A stretch of DNA of 64,000 nucleotides from Micromonospora qiuiae (lineage in GTDB: Bacteria; Actinomycetota; Actinomycetes; Mycobacteriales; Micromonosporaceae): positions 56,873-120,872 of the forward strand of contig NZ_BOPC01000002.1 in NCBI RefSeq assembly GCF_016863555.1, read 5' to 3'. Positions within the stretch are counted from its first letter, which is position 1, and each line of letters begins with the position of its first letter. The notes beneath the pieces were generated by a model. It searched no databases and was not told the origin of the DNA. It saw only the letters and a program-made list of their open reading frames with translations. Shown one piece after another: positions 18,685-29,188 of this stretch. The position numbers were made by a program, and so were the translations under genes.

Positions 18685-19605
18685 GTGGACCTGGTGGCGG
18701 CCTGTCGGGCCTTCGTGTCGGTCGGCGATCACGGCAGCTTCACCGTCGGCGCGTCCGTCGCCCGCATCCCCCAGTCGGTGGCGAGCCGCCGGGTCGCCGC
18801 CCTGGAGCGGCACCTCGGCGGGCAACTGTTCGACCGCACGTCGCGCAGCGTCACACTCACCCCGTTCGGGCGGGACATGCTCCACTCCGCCCGGCGCATC
18901 GTGGACCTTGCCGAGGCGATGGAGCACGACGCGGAACGCGCCCGGCTGCGTCCGTTCCGGCTGGCCGTGCCGGCGGTCTGCGCGCCACGATCGCTGGCCG
19001 GCCTGGTGGTCGAGGCCCGGCGGCACGAGCTGCGCCTGGAGCTGCGCCGGGCCGAACCGGCGGAACGGGCACGGCTGCGCCAGAGCTTCGAGGTGCGCGC
19101 CGCGCTGGTCTGCGTACCGTCGGACGAGGCCGCGTGGCGGGTACCGCTGGGTCTCGCGAGCGGCACCGACCCGGGTGTCGAGGTGGTTCGCCTGGAGACG
19201 CTGCGCGCGCCGCGAGCCGACCGGCGAACCCGACGGCGGCGGGTCTGGATCTCGCCGGAGGACGACGTGCCGCACGTCCGCGACCCACTGACCCGCTTGC
19301 GCGACGCCGTCGGGCTGCAACCGGCCCAGGTGACGGTCTCGGCGTCCATGGTCGACGCCACCGCCGAGGCGCTCGCCGGCTCCGACCTGATGCTCTGCTC
19401 GCCCGCCGAGGCCCGCGAACTCGGGCTGCACTGGCGGCCTCTCGGCGACCTACGGCCGGTCCGCGGCTACCAGGTGATCGCCGGCGTACGCGAGGACGCC
19501 GAGCGGCTACGCGGCGTGCTGCGCGCCGCCATCGGCCGGTGCCTCGGCGCGGAAGAGCAGGTGCCCGAGGACCGCCCGGTGCACGGCTGGCGGGAGCCGG
19601 CATGA
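18685..19605 (+). CDS. LysR-family transcriptional regulator
   Basis: A 306-residue regulator whose N-terminal winged helix-turn-helix reads FVSVGDHGSFTVGASVARIPQSVASRRVAALERHLGGQLFDRTSRSVTLTPFG, a clear LysR head. The effector domain is diverged from the usual periplasmic-binding-protein pattern. It diverges from the class A beta-lactamase and overlaps the next gene by an ATGA, so it forms an operon with a second beta-lactamase-fold enzyme. The sequence suggests it autoregulates and controls both flanking genes through the palindrome at 18659; the inducer is unknown. Confidence 0.88.
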   Translation: MDLVAACRAFVSVGDHGSFTVGASVARIPQSVASRRVAALERHLGGQLFDRTSRSVTLTPFGRDMLHSARRIVDLAEAMEHDAERARLRPFRLAVPAVCAPRSLAGLVVEARRHELRLELRRAEPAERARLRQSFEVRAALVCVPSDEAAWRVPLGLASGTDPGVEVVRLETLRAPRADRRTRRRRVWISPEDDVPHVRDPLTRLRDAVGLQPAQVTVSASMVDATAEALAGSDLMLCSPAEARELGLHWRPLGDLRPVRGYQVIAGVREDAERLRGVLRAAIGRCLGAEEQVPEDRPVHGWREPA

Positions 19606-20510
19606 CGGTCGGCCGGCTGCTCCGCACAGCTCGGGAGACGCTACGCGAGGCCGGGCTGCGCGGCTGCATCCTGGTCCGCGACCTCGACACCGGCGACGAG
19701 CTGGGGCTCGACAGCGACGTCGTCCTCCCGGTCGCGTCGCTGGTGAAGGTGCCGCTCGCGCTGGCCACCGTGGACCGGATCGAGCGCGGCGAACTCGACG
19801 GCGCCACCCCGATCACGGTGGCGCCCGGCCGGGTGCGGACACCGGGTCCGACCGGGCTGAGCCGGTTCCGGCACCCGGCCACCGTGGCAATCGACGACCT
19901 GCTCTATCTGAGCGTGGCGATCAGCGACGAGGGCGCCTCGGACGCGCTGTTCGCCCTCACCCCACCGGCGGAGGTCGCCGCCGCGCTGCGCCGGTTCGGC
20001 GTCGACGGGATCAGCGTCCGGCACCGCACCCGGGACCTCACCGATACTCCGGCCGAGCGCTTCGCCCCGGACGAGGTGCACCTCGCGCACTCCCTCGCCG
20101 CGTCCGCGACCACCGCCGGTCAAGGCCATCCGGTCCCCCAGCTCGACGTGGGCCGGGCCAACGCCGGCTCGGCCCGGGCCTTCGTCGAGCTGCTGCACGC
20201 CCTGTGGCGCCCGTCGCGCATCCCGGCGCCGGTCGCCGCCCGGGTACGCGAGCTGATGGGCGACAACCTGCTGCGGCAGCGGCTCGCCCCGGACTTCAGT
20301 TCCGACGCCTCCCGCTGGTCGTCGAAGACCGGCACCCTGCTCAACCTGCGGCACGAGGTCGGCGTGGTGGAACACGCCGACGGGCAGGCGTACGCGGTGG
20401 CCGCGCTCAGCGAGTCGACGGTGCCGGCCGCCGTGCAGCCGCAGGCGGAAGCGGCGCTGGCGCAGGTGGCGCGGGAACTGCACGACGCGCTTCGAGCCAC
20501 CCACCGCTGA
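19602..20510 (+). CDS. Serine hydrolase of the class A beta-lactamase/PBP fold
   Basis: The 302-residue product keeps the S-x-x-K motif (VASLVKVPLALATVDRI), an SDE tripeptide where class A enzymes have SDN (VAISDEGASDALF), and KTG (RWSSKTGTLLNLRHEVG). No signal peptide is visible, so unlike the divergent beta-lactamase it is predicted cytoplasmic. No omega-loop glutamate is obvious, so hydrolysis of beta-lactams is uncertain; a DD-peptidase- or esterase-like activity is possible. It starts on the stop of the LysR gene (ATGA), hence translational coupling, and is followed by a strong hairpin. Confidence 0.82.
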   Translation: MTVGRLLRTARETLREAGLRGCILVRDLDTGDELGLDSDVVLPVASLVKVPLALATVDRIERGELDGATPITVAPGRVRTPGPTGLSRFRHPATVAIDDLLYLSVAISDEGASDALFALTPPAEVAAALRRFGVDGISVRHRTRDLTDTPAERFAPDEVHLAHSLAASATTAGQGHPVPQLDVGRANAGSARAFVELLHALWRPSRIPAPVAARVRELMGDNLLRQRLAPDFSSDASRWSSKTGTLLNLRHEVGVVEHADGQAYAVAALSESTVPAAVQPQAEAALAQVARELHDALRATHR

Positions 20511-20526
20511 CCCACCGGCGGGTCGC

Positions 20527-20560
20527 TGGGCGGGACCGGTCAGCGGCGTGGTCCCGCCCA
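20527..20560. terminator. Hairpin terminator after the serine hydrolase gene
   Basis: Perfect 11-base arms (TGGGCGGGACC / GGTCCCGCCCA) around a 12-base loop, 16 bases after the stop at 20510 and just before the end of the leftward fragment at 20574. Confidence 0.75.
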
Positions 20561-20573
20561 CCCGGACCGACGG

Positions 20574-20990
20574 TCACCCGCTGGCCAGCAGGTGCTTGCG
20601 CTCGTTCTCGATCGCGCTGAGGGTGGCGGGGTCCCGGGCGGCCCGCTGCGCCAGCCGGACCCGTACGTCGCTCACCAACCGCCGGCACTGCTCGACGTGG
20701 TGCACGGCCTGCGTGATCCGTTCCCGTACCGCCAAATCGGTGAAGATGTTGTCGAACCAGATGTCGACGAACCGGGTCAGGCCGCCGACGGCCAGCCGTG
20801 GCGCGATCACGTCGATGCCCGGCACGTCGGCGAGTTCGGTGCGCAGCGCGGCGAGGCACCGCTCGGCGCGGGCGGCGGCCTGCGCCGCGTCGTCCAGGCG
20901 GGAGTGTTTCATCGCGCTGGCCATCATCCCGCCGCCGAAGAAGGTGTCGTAGGTCGACCAGCCCGAGGCGCTGTCCAGCTTGCGCTGCAC
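20574..20990 (-). pseudogene. 5'-truncated hypothetical gene
   Basis: The frame encodes 138 residues from the first possible ATG, and the coding pattern runs further to about 21008 without a start (EALEQV before MQRKLDSASGWSTYDTFFGGG). It is helical and charged, with a C-terminal coiled-coil-like part. SASGWSTYDTFFGGGMMASAMKH looks like the inner part of a longer actinobacterial hypothetical family, so the N-terminus is probably missing. At the break it abuts a dehydrogenase fragment reading the other way. A short intact gene cannot be excluded. Confidence 0.55.
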
Positions 20991-21009
20991 CTGCTCCAGG
21001 GCCTCCTGG

Positions 21010-21406
21010 GCAACGCGATGTGGTCATCGACACCGGCGGTGACCGTCCACTGTCGCTGCTGCGGCGCGCGCTCACCCCGCACGGGACGCTGGCGCTGGTC
21101 GGCGGCGACTGGACCAGGGGTCGGCTGCTCGGCGGCTACGGCCGACAGATGCTCGGGGCGCCGCTGCTGTCGGCAGTCGTCGGCCAACGGCTGCGCGCCG
21201 TCAGCGCCATGGAACGCACCGAGGATCTCGACGAGTTGGGTGACCTCCTCGGGTCCGGTGCGCTGACCCCACCGGTCGACCGCAGCTATCCACTCGCGGA
21301 AACGGTGGACGCGCTGCGCCACTTCGCCGACGGGCGCCCGGCCGGCAAGGTCGTCATCACCGTCGATCCACATTGGTGGCGTTGCCGAAACAGTGGTCGA
21401 AGTTGA
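21010..21406 (+). pseudogene. C-terminal fragment of an MDR-type NAD(P)-dependent dehydrogenase
   Basis: From about 21010 the plus strand reads DVVIDTGGDRPLSLLRRALTPHGTLALVGGDWTRGRLLG and then PLAETVDALRHFADGRPAGKVVITV, the last third of a zinc-type alcohol dehydrogenase/quinone reductase. No GroES-like domain or nucleotide-binding GxGxxG precedes it. The frame enters directly from antisense sequence of the leftward fragment. It is a remnant. Confidence 0.75.
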
Positions 21407-21435
21407 CGACTGACCCGGTGGGCCGCAGCGGCCTG

Positions 21436-21469
21436 GCGGTCCCACCCGGCCGTCACCGGGTGGGACCGC
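21436..21469. terminator. Strong bidirectional hairpin terminator
   Basis: A perfect 14-base inverted repeat (GCGGTCCCACCCGG / CCGGGTGGGACCGC) with a six-base loop, placed nine bases before the end of the leftward protease gene and 30 bases after the dehydrogenase remnant. Confidence 0.8.
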
Positions 21470-21477
21470 ACCGGTCT

Positions 21478-22815
21478 TTAGGAGGAAGGCACGTACAACA
21501 TCCGGTCGGTGGTGTTGGGCCGGGTGTTGAAGACCACTCCTGGTGTCGTGTCCGCCAGCACCCGGGCGTGCACCTGGGCCGGCGTCCAGGTCGGATTCGC
21601 GGCGAGGATCAGGGCGGCGGCACCGGCCACGTGCGGCGCGGCCATCGAGGTACCGGTCATCGTCGCCACCGCGGTGTCGCTGACGTGGCTTGCCGAGACG
21701 ATGCTCTGTCCGGGCGCGAACAGGTCCACGCACGGGCCGTGGTTGCTCAGCCAGGCGGCACCGTCGTCCGGCCAGGTCGACCCGACGGTGAGCGCCGCCG
21801 GAATGAAGGCCGGCGTCTTCGAGCAGGCATCGCCGGCGTCGTTGCCGGCGGAGGCGACCACGGTCACGCCCGAGTTGATCAACCCGGTGGTCGCGGCCTC
21901 GTAGGCGCCGGGGCTCAGCGAGATCGCCCGGCCGAAGCTCATGTTGGCCACGGCGGGACGCTGCGCGTTCGCGGTGACCCAGTCGATCGCCTGGGTGGTC
22001 GTGGCGATGTCACCGGTGGCATCACACGCCCAGACACGCACCGCGACCAGGGTGACGTTCTTGGCCACCCCGTACGTCGCGCCCCCCAGCGTGCCAGCGA
22101 CGTGGCTGCCGTGTCCGTAGCAGTCGTCCGCGGTCCCGCCGTCCACCACATCGATGCCGTTGACGACCCGACCGCCGAAGTCCTCGTGGGTGAAACGGAT
22201 ACCGGAGTCGATGACGTACGCGTGCACGCCCTGGCCACCCGAGGACGGGTAGCGGAAGGAGTTGTCCAACGGCAGGTGGCGCTGATCGACCCGGTCCAGT
22301 CCCCACGACGGCGGGTTCGGCTGCGTACCCGACGGGGTGGCGAAGGAAGCGGTGTCCGCCAACCGTACCCGGCGGTTCTGCTCGACGAAGGCCACCGACT
22401 CCTCGGCAGCGATACGCCTGGCCGCTTCCTCGCTGGTCCGGATGGTGAAGCCACGCAGGGCGGTTGCGTAGCGGTGCTCGACCGTGCCGCCGTGCCGGCC
22501 GACCAGCGCTCGCGCCGCCCGCTCCACCGCTTCGGCGGACGCGCGACGAGCCGATGCGGACATGACGCCTCGCGGCATTTGGCCGTCCCGCGCCAGCACG
22601 CCGCTGCCGCTGAGCACGACACTGTCCTTCAGCACCACGATGTAGCTGCCCGGCAGCGCGCTCGGCTCGCCGGCGCCGACGATCGTGGCGGGCTCCGCTG
22701 CCGCGGGTGCGGCGACGCCGACCAGCGACGCCATCGCGACCGCGACGGCCACCGCCGCCGCGGCGAGCCGTCGCGAGGTGACCTGCCCGTACGAGTTGAC
22801 CTGCGGTAACCGCAT
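21478..22815 (-). CDS. Secreted S8 family (subtilisin-like) serine protease
   Basis: Exported protease of 445 residues. The N-terminal Sec signal (RRLAAAAVAVAVAMASLVGVAAPAAAEP) is followed by an I9-type propeptide (SYIVVLKDSVV to VAFVEQNRRVRL) and the peptidase S8 domain. The catalytic triad is visible: Asp in YVIDSGIRFTHEDFGG, His in CYGHGSHVAGTLGG, Ser in TGTSMAAPHVAGAAALIL, with the oxyanion Asn in ASAGNDAGD. It ends soon after the domain, so there is no extra C-terminal binding module. It resembles proteinase-K-type actinobacterial proteases. The ATG at 22815 has GGAAGGGC upstream. Confidence 0.94.
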   Translation of the reverse strand: MRLPQVNSYGQVTSRRLAAAAVAVAVAMASLVGVAAPAAAEPATIVGAGEPSALPGSYIVVLKDSVVLSGSGVLARDGQMPRGVMSASARRASAEAVERAARALVGRHGGTVEHRYATALRGFTIRTSEEAARRIAAEESVAFVEQNRRVRLADTASFATPSGTQPNPPSWGLDRVDQRHLPLDNSFRYPSSGGQGVHAYVIDSGIRFTHEDFGGRVVNGIDVVDGGTADDCYGHGSHVAGTLGGATYGVAKNVTLVAVRVWACDATGDIATTTQAIDWVTANAQRPAVANMSFGRAISLSPGAYEAATTGLINSGVTVVASAGNDAGDACSKTPAFIPAALTVGSTWPDDGAAWLSNHGPCVDLFAPGQSIVSASHVSDTAVATMTGTSMAAPHVAGAAALILAANPTWTPAQVHARVLADTTPGVVFNTRPNTTDRMLYVPSS

Positions 22816-22925
22816 CTGCTGCCCTTCCGACCGACCCCCGTTGCGGTCCCCGCTGTTCCGCTGCTGAACGGGAGCCATTGATCATCGGGGATGTTATCGG
22901 GCTGCGACCCATCTCGCCGACCCGG

Positions 22926-23270
22926 TCAGAATGCGTAGAGCACCGTCCGGAAGCCCCACAGCGCCGTGACGGCCAGCGTGGCCATCCCCACCGCGAAGGG
23001 CCACCAGCGACCGCTCGGGCGGACGACGGCGAGGGTGGCCGTGGCCAGGAGGAGCGCCGCGACGATCGCCGTCCAGAGGGTCGCGGTGGGCACCCGGTCG
23101 GCGCTCCGGCAGCCCGCGGGGGCGGGCAGCACCGCCGCGCACAGGTCGTAGCGGGGCACGGCCAGCCACCAGTAGCCCGCCCAGGCGAGCACCGCGACGC
23201 CGACGGCGGCGGCGATCCCGAGCCAGGAACCAACGCGCCCGGACCCACCCGAGCCGGAGGCTCCACTCAT
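22926..23270 (-). CDS. Small integral membrane protein
   Basis: A 114-residue protein with four hydrophobic helices (about residues 14-36, 60-82 and 88-110 are clearest) and a Gly/Ser-rich N-terminus. Two cysteines (LCAAV, AGCRS) lie in the loop between the first and second helices and could form an extracytoplasmic disulphide. I recognise no family. It shares direction with argG and lies 42 bases after it. Confidence 0.6.
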   Translation of the reverse strand: MSGASGSGGSGRVGSWLGIAAAVGVAVLAWAGYWWLAVPRYDLCAAVLPAPAGCRSADRVPTATLWTAIVAALLLATATLAVVRPSGRWWPFAVGMATLAVTALWGFRTVLYAF

Positions 23271-23312
23271 GCCGGTCAGTGTATTGGCCGGTTCCCGGCA
23301 GACCGCGCCCGA

Positions 23313-24862
<1,550 letters not shown>

Positions 24863-25000
24863 CAACTCCCGGGCATCGCGGTCCGTATCGCCATGCAGGT
24901 TCCTGATCGCGTAGAGCGCCGTGGTCGGGGAGCGCGGCTGCGGGCAGCGCCGCCGCCAAAGCCCGTGGCCGGCGAAGACCGCGGGCGACAGGATGCCGTC

Positions 25001-25760
25001 ATGACTGTTGATCTGTTGCTGGCGCGGGCACGACGTTTGTGGGTCGAGTTGGCGGGTGTACCGAGGACATTTCCCATCCGGGGCACCGACGTGGCGGTGC
25101 CGGCGGAATCGCTGATCTGCCCGTCGGGCTGGATCGGGATCGTCGCCCTGGGTGGGGTGGCGATCAGCACCGTGCCGACGGAGGGCCTGGAGGCAGTCGT
25201 CCGGGAGGCGGCTCGACGATTTCCCCGTCGCAGCGCTGACCGACCCTGAACAGCTGGCAGCAGTGCTGCCCGTCGAGGAGGTTCTCGGGCTCGCGACGGT
25301 CGCCTACTGCGACGAGCGCGCCTTCCGGTCGTACGAGAAGGGCGCTTCGGAAAGGGTGCCCGCCGATCACCCGGAGATCGCCGACCTCCTGGCCTCCGTC
25401 CCGGTCGAGGACGCCGCGGAGTGCGGGCTGGCCGAGATCACCTCCCCGGCGTTCGTCGTCCGCGCGGGGAGCCGCGTGGTGGCGGCGGCGGGTTACCGGC
25501 ACTGGCCGGAACGGGTGGCGCACCTCAGTGTGCTGACGGCGCCGGACCGGCGCGGGCGCGGTTTCGCCCGGGTCGTCGCCAGCGCTGCCGTGGCGGAGGG
25601 CCTGGACAACCAACTGCTGCCCCAGTGGCGGGCTCGGCCGGAACCGTCGCGGCGGGTGGCGCGGGCGCTCGGATTCCGCGAACTCGGCGTCCAGATCAGC
25701 GCCCGGATCAGTACGCCCGGAAATCGAACGGGAACCGGCATCGGATTGGGCACCGATTGA
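25001..25760 (+). pseudogene. GNAT-family acetyltransferase, frameshifted
   Basis: One gene is split over two frames. From the ATG at 25001 the first frame gives MTVDLLLARARRLWVELAGVPRTFP, and runs to about 25205. The second frame then continues with LDDFPVAALTDPEQLAAVLPVEEVLGLATVAYCD and a GNAT core (LSVLTAPDRRGRGFARVVASAAVAEG, the acetyl-CoA loop; RVARALGFRELGVQ). Skipping one base in GGGAGGCGGCTCG restores a protein of about 252 residues. It may be a true pseudogene, a sequencing error or, less likely, a programmed shift. Confidence 0.75.
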
Positions 25761-25837
25761 GCAAGTAGAGAGAAAAGCAGCCCCACTCGATCAGTCATCG
25801 TCAAATTTCACCCTCCGTGATGCCGAGGAGCGTTTCC

Positions 25838-26842
25838 GTGACCCAGACCGAGCGACACGCCAGCCATCCATCCGCCGTTGAGGAGGTTGAGGTTCGGCTA
25901 CCGCCCGAGCCCCGCTCCACCTCCCTGTTCGTCGTCGGGCACGCGCCACGCCGACGCGGGCTGATCATCCTGCTCAGCGTGCTGGGCGGGTTCCTGCTCA
26001 CCGTCGTCTGGTCGGCGGAATTCGTCGATCAGACCATCGGTGACAACGTCGCCAACACGCTGCTCGGCCACGACGCCAAGCAGACTCCGATCAGCGGGGT
26101 TGTGGCGGGCGTGATCTTCGCGTTCGTCTCGGGAGTTGCCGGCACCTTCACCGCCTGCAACGTCGCCGCCTTCGGCGCCCTCGCCCCCCTGGCCGGTACG
26201 TCCGGCAGCCGGCTGGGCCGATTCCTGGCACCGCTGCGCCCGCTGGGCTGGATGGCGGTCGGCATGATCGCGGTCTCCGCCCTCTACGGCGCGATCGTCG
26301 GCCTGGTCGGCACGTCCATGCCGCAGTTCTCCACCGCCCCGAACACTCCCGGCTCGCTGTCGCCGCGCAGCATCCAGTCCATGGTGGTCTTCGGCGCCAT
26401 CGGGCTGATCATGCTCTACCTGGGGCTGGCCGCGCTGAAAGTGGTGCCGGATCCGTTTGCCCGGATCTCCCGCCGGTTTCCCAACGCCCCGCTGATCTTC
26501 ATGGGTGTGCTCATCGCCGGCTTCCTGATCGGACGGCCGTTCCCGCTGTTCCGCCAGATGTTCCGCGACGCCGCGGAGAGCGGCAACCCGCTGTACGGCG
26601 CGGCCGCGTTCAGCCTCCAGTCGATCGGCAACATCGTCATCATGGCGGTGCTGTTCCTGCTGCTCGCGTGGTTCGCCGGCAGCCGGCTGCAGACCTGGTT
26701 CGCCGCCCGCCCGAGCCGCTTGGCGGCGACCATCGCGGTGGCGTTCCTCGTCGCAGGTGCCTTCACGTTCCTCTACTGGGACGTCCGCCTGCTCGCTCGC
26801 CGGGAGATCATCCCCTGGTATCCGACCGCCCCCTGGGCGTGA
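25838..26842 (+). CDS. Polytopic membrane protein, weakly DsbD/CcdA-like
   Basis: A 334-residue protein with a soluble N-terminus of about 45 residues and seven or so membrane helices. The segment FVSGVAGTFTACNVAAFGALAPLAG recalls the G-x-x-x-P/C turn of the DsbD/CcdA electron-transfer family, but only one cysteine is present, so the redox mechanism is not supported. A second region, LGLAALKVVPDPFARISRRFPNAPLIFMGVLIAGFLIGRPFPLF, resembles the family's other repeat. The GTG at 25838 has GAGGAG eight bases upstream. Function is unknown. Confidence 0.62.
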   Translation: MTQTERHASHPSAVEEVEVRLPPEPRSTSLFVVGHAPRRRGLIILLSVLGGFLLTVVWSAEFVDQTIGDNVANTLLGHDAKQTPISGVVAGVIFAFVSGVAGTFTACNVAAFGALAPLAGTSGSRLGRFLAPLRPLGWMAVGMIAVSALYGAIVGLVGTSMPQFSTAPNTPGSLSPRSIQSMVVFGAIGLIMLYLGLAALKVVPDPFARISRRFPNAPLIFMGVLIAGFLIGRPFPLFRQMFRDAAESGNPLYGAAAFSLQSIGNIVIMAVLFLLLAWFAGSRLQTWFAARPSRLAATIAVAFLVAGAFTFLYWDVRLLARREIIPWYPTAPWA

Positions 26843-26889
26843 CCGACGGCCCCTTCGTCCCGCGCCGCAGCCCGCTTCGCCGGTCCGCG

Positions 26890-27420
26890 TCACTCGCGGC
26901 CAGCGTCGGCTGCGGCGTCGGCGTCCTCGGGGCCGGCGTCGGCTGCGGCGTCGGCGTAGCGGCGGGCCAACTGCGCGAAGGCGGCCCGGAGCTCGGGTGG
27001 CCCGATGACGTGGATATCGGCGTCGAACCTACCGACGGCGGCGGCCAGGCCCGGCCACGACCACGACCACGACCACGAGCCGAGGGTCAGCCGGCAGCGT
27101 TGCGGGCCGAGTTCCTCGACCACGCCGTCGTGAATGAACGGTGACACCCCTGGCGGCGGGGAGTTCGAGGATCGCCTCCCCCGACAGGGCCAGTCGAAGC
27201 CGCGGAATCTGCTGGTGACGAAGTGGGCCACGGCACCCCCGGGTACTTGGCGCGGGGCGAAGCGAGGCCCGGTGGGGCCGTGCGGGGTGATCCGATCGGC
27301 ACGGAAGGCGCGCCAGTCGCCGCGGTCGAGATCCCAGGCGACGAGGTACCAGCATCCGCCCCACGTCACGATGTGGTGGGGCTTCACCCGGCGCGGCTGG
27401 GGCGTACCGTCGTCGTCCCC
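26890..27420 (-). pseudogene. WYL-domain regulator, 5'-truncated
   Basis: The frame encodes RRVKPHHIVTWGGCWYLVAWDLDRGDWRAFRADRI and the VAHFVTSRF segment, a typical WYL ligand-binding domain with its C-terminal extension. Such regulators normally have an N-terminal DeoR-type helix-turn-helix of about 130 residues, which is missing. The frame remains open to about 27420 with no start, beyond a GTG at 27387. Low-complexity stretches (a Ser-Trp repeat and a duplicated DAAADAG tail) add to the picture of decay. It abuts another truncated gene head to head. Confidence 0.7.
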
Positions 27421-27424
27421 AGGT

Positions 27425-27668
27425 GGAGCGGAGACGGAACGCCGGCTCCGATCCGGTGGGTGAAACGCTGGTCCGCCGCTATCTGGCCGCGTTCGGTCCG
27501 GCCGACACGGCCGACCTGCGCGCCTGGTGCGGCCTCACCGGGCTACGCGGGGCGGTGGCCGCGATACGCGAACAGCTCGTCGCCTTTCGCGACGAGCGCG
27601 GCCGGGAGCTGCTGGACCGGTGGCATACGTACTCCATGGACAAGCACTTCCCACCCGGCAGCACCTAG
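27425..27668 (+). pseudogene. Fragment of a winged-helix (AlkZ/DUF1006-like) protein
   Basis: The frame reads GETLVRRYLAAFGPADTADLRAWCGLTGL and AIREQLVAFRDERGRELLD, the middle winged-helix segment of DUF1006 proteins, the family containing the DNA glycosylase AlkZ. The usual N-terminal 150 and C-terminal 150 residues are absent; after LLD the sequence is unrelated and stops at 27668. Truncated at both ends. Confidence 0.65.
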
Positions 27669-27712
27669 TGGCGGCCCATAAGCGAACGGAGGCCGTGGCA
27701 AACTCGGACTGC

Positions 27713-28567
27713 ATGAGGCGTTTTCGCTCTTGGGACGGCACGGAACTGGCCTATCGGGTGGTTGGCTCCGGACAACCACTGGTGTGCGTTCCCGGTGGTC
27801 CCGGTCAGGCCGCCGAGTATCTTGGCGAGTTGGGCGCTCTCAGCGATCATCGGACGCTGTTCTTGCTGGACAATCGTGGGACCGGCGGGTCGCAAGCACC
27901 GCAGGATGCCACCACGTACCGGGTTGACCGGCTGGTACAGGACGTTGAGGCGTTCCGCGCACACCTCGGGCTGGAGCGGATGGATCTGTTCGGGCACTCG
28001 GCCAGCGGCGGGACCTGTCTGCTTTACGCGGCCGAGCATCCGCACCGGGTCGATCGCCTCGTGCTCGTCGCGCCGTCCCTGCGCGTCGTCGGCATTCGGT
28101 CTGACCTGGACGTTGACGCGGTGCTGACCCGGCGGGCACACGAGCCCTGGTACGCCGATGCGGTCGCCGCCCTACGCGCCGAGGCCACCACACCCCAGGA
28201 ACTGGAGCGGTATCGCTGGCTGTCGGCGCCACTGCTGTACGGCCGGTGGAACGCCGCCGCCCAGGCGCAGGCAGCCGCCGAGCCGGCCCAGTTCTTCCAG
28301 CCGGCGACGGACGGCTTCTACGCCGGCTTCGACCCGGATCCCGCGCTGCCGAAGCGGCTTGCGGAATTGCCGGTGCCGGTGCTGCTGATCGCTGGTGAGT
28401 ACGACATCTGGCCGACGTGCACGGCCGTCCGCCAGCTAGCCGACCTTCTCGACGAGGCCGACCTCGGGTTGCTGCCGGAAGCCGGACACTTCCCATGGGT
28501 GGACCATCCGGCCGCCTTCGTGACCGCCGTGCAGGGTTACCTGGCCGGCCATCAGCCGGCAAAATAG
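27713..28567 (+). CDS. Alpha/beta hydrolase (proline iminopeptidase-like)
   Basis: A 284-residue cytoplasmic alpha/beta hydrolase. The oxyanion turn VCVPGGPGQAAEYLGEL, the DNRGTGGSQAP loop and the nucleophile elbow GHSASGG (about residue 95) are typical of the prolyl iminopeptidase branch; the acid is in LLIAGEYDIWPT and the catalytic histidine in LLPEAGHFPWVDHP. The substrate could be an N-terminal proline peptide or another small ester or amide. The ATG at 27713 gives MRRFRSWDGTELAYRVVG. It stands alone after the degraded region. Confidence 0.85.
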   Translation: MRRFRSWDGTELAYRVVGSGQPLVCVPGGPGQAAEYLGELGALSDHRTLFLLDNRGTGGSQAPQDATTYRVDRLVQDVEAFRAHLGLERMDLFGHSASGGTCLLYAAEHPHRVDRLVLVAPSLRVVGIRSDLDVDAVLTRRAHEPWYADAVAALRAEATTPQELERYRWLSAPLLYGRWNAAAQAQAAAEPAQFFQPATDGFYAGFDPDPALPKRLAELPVPVLLIAGEYDIWPTCTAVRQLADLLDEADLGLLPEAGHFPWVDHPAAFVTAVQGYLAGHQPAK

Positions 28568-28639
28568 CTCACGGGCAGCAAGCGAGCCGGGGTGCCCGTG
28601 CCGCAATCGTGTTACGGGTTCGACTGGATCGGTCCGACG

Positions 28640-29188
28640 ATGATGAGCGGCATGCGAGAAACTGTCGCCATCGCGCTGATTACGTCGCTGTCCACGCTGA
28701 CGGCCGCCGGGCTCACCGGGCTGGTCACCGCGCTCACCGTGCGCCGGCAGGTCGCCGGGCAACTCGCGGCCGCTCGGGAGGAGCGTGCCGAGCAGCGTAC
28801 GCTCCGCCGGCACCAGGCACGACGGGACACGTACGTGAGTTTCCTGGCTGCCTGCGACCGCGCGTACCGGGCGTTGGACACCGGGTGGGTCGGGGCGGAC
28901 ACCGCACCGGGCGAGGACGCGCCGTACCCGGCACTGCGCGCGCTCGACGAGGCGTACAACCTGGTGCTGCTGGCCGGTCCGGCCGGGGTGGCCGAGGCCG
29001 CCGGGCTCACCGTGCGCAGCGTCAACGAGGAGTACGCCCAGCAGCGCCGGCTTCAGCGGGAGGAGACCACGGACACCAACTCGCTGGCGGCCCGGCACCG
29101 TACCGAGCACCTTGCCATGATCCGGCGCCGGGCCGAGCGGCGCGACGCGTTCGTCACCGTCGCGCGCGGTGCGCTGGAGGTGGAATAG
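28640..29188 (+). CDS. Hypothetical membrane-anchored coiled-coil protein
   Basis: The 182-residue product has one N-terminal membrane helix (VAIALITSLSTLTAAGLTGLVTALTV) followed by a basic/acidic, mostly helical domain with REERAEQRTLRRHQARRDTYVSFLAAC, predicted coiled coil. Similar short proteins occur widely in actinomycetes without known function. The ATG at 28640 is used; an ATG four codons later and a GTG at 28592 are alternatives. Confidence 0.6.
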   Translation: MMSGMRETVAIALITSLSTLTAAGLTGLVTALTVRRQVAGQLAAAREERAEQRTLRRHQARRDTYVSFLAACDRAYRALDTGWVGADTAPGEDAPYPALRALDEAYNLVLLAGPAGVAEAAGLTVRSVNEEYAQQRRLQREETTDTNSLAARHRTEHLAMIRRRAERRDAFVTVARGALEVE

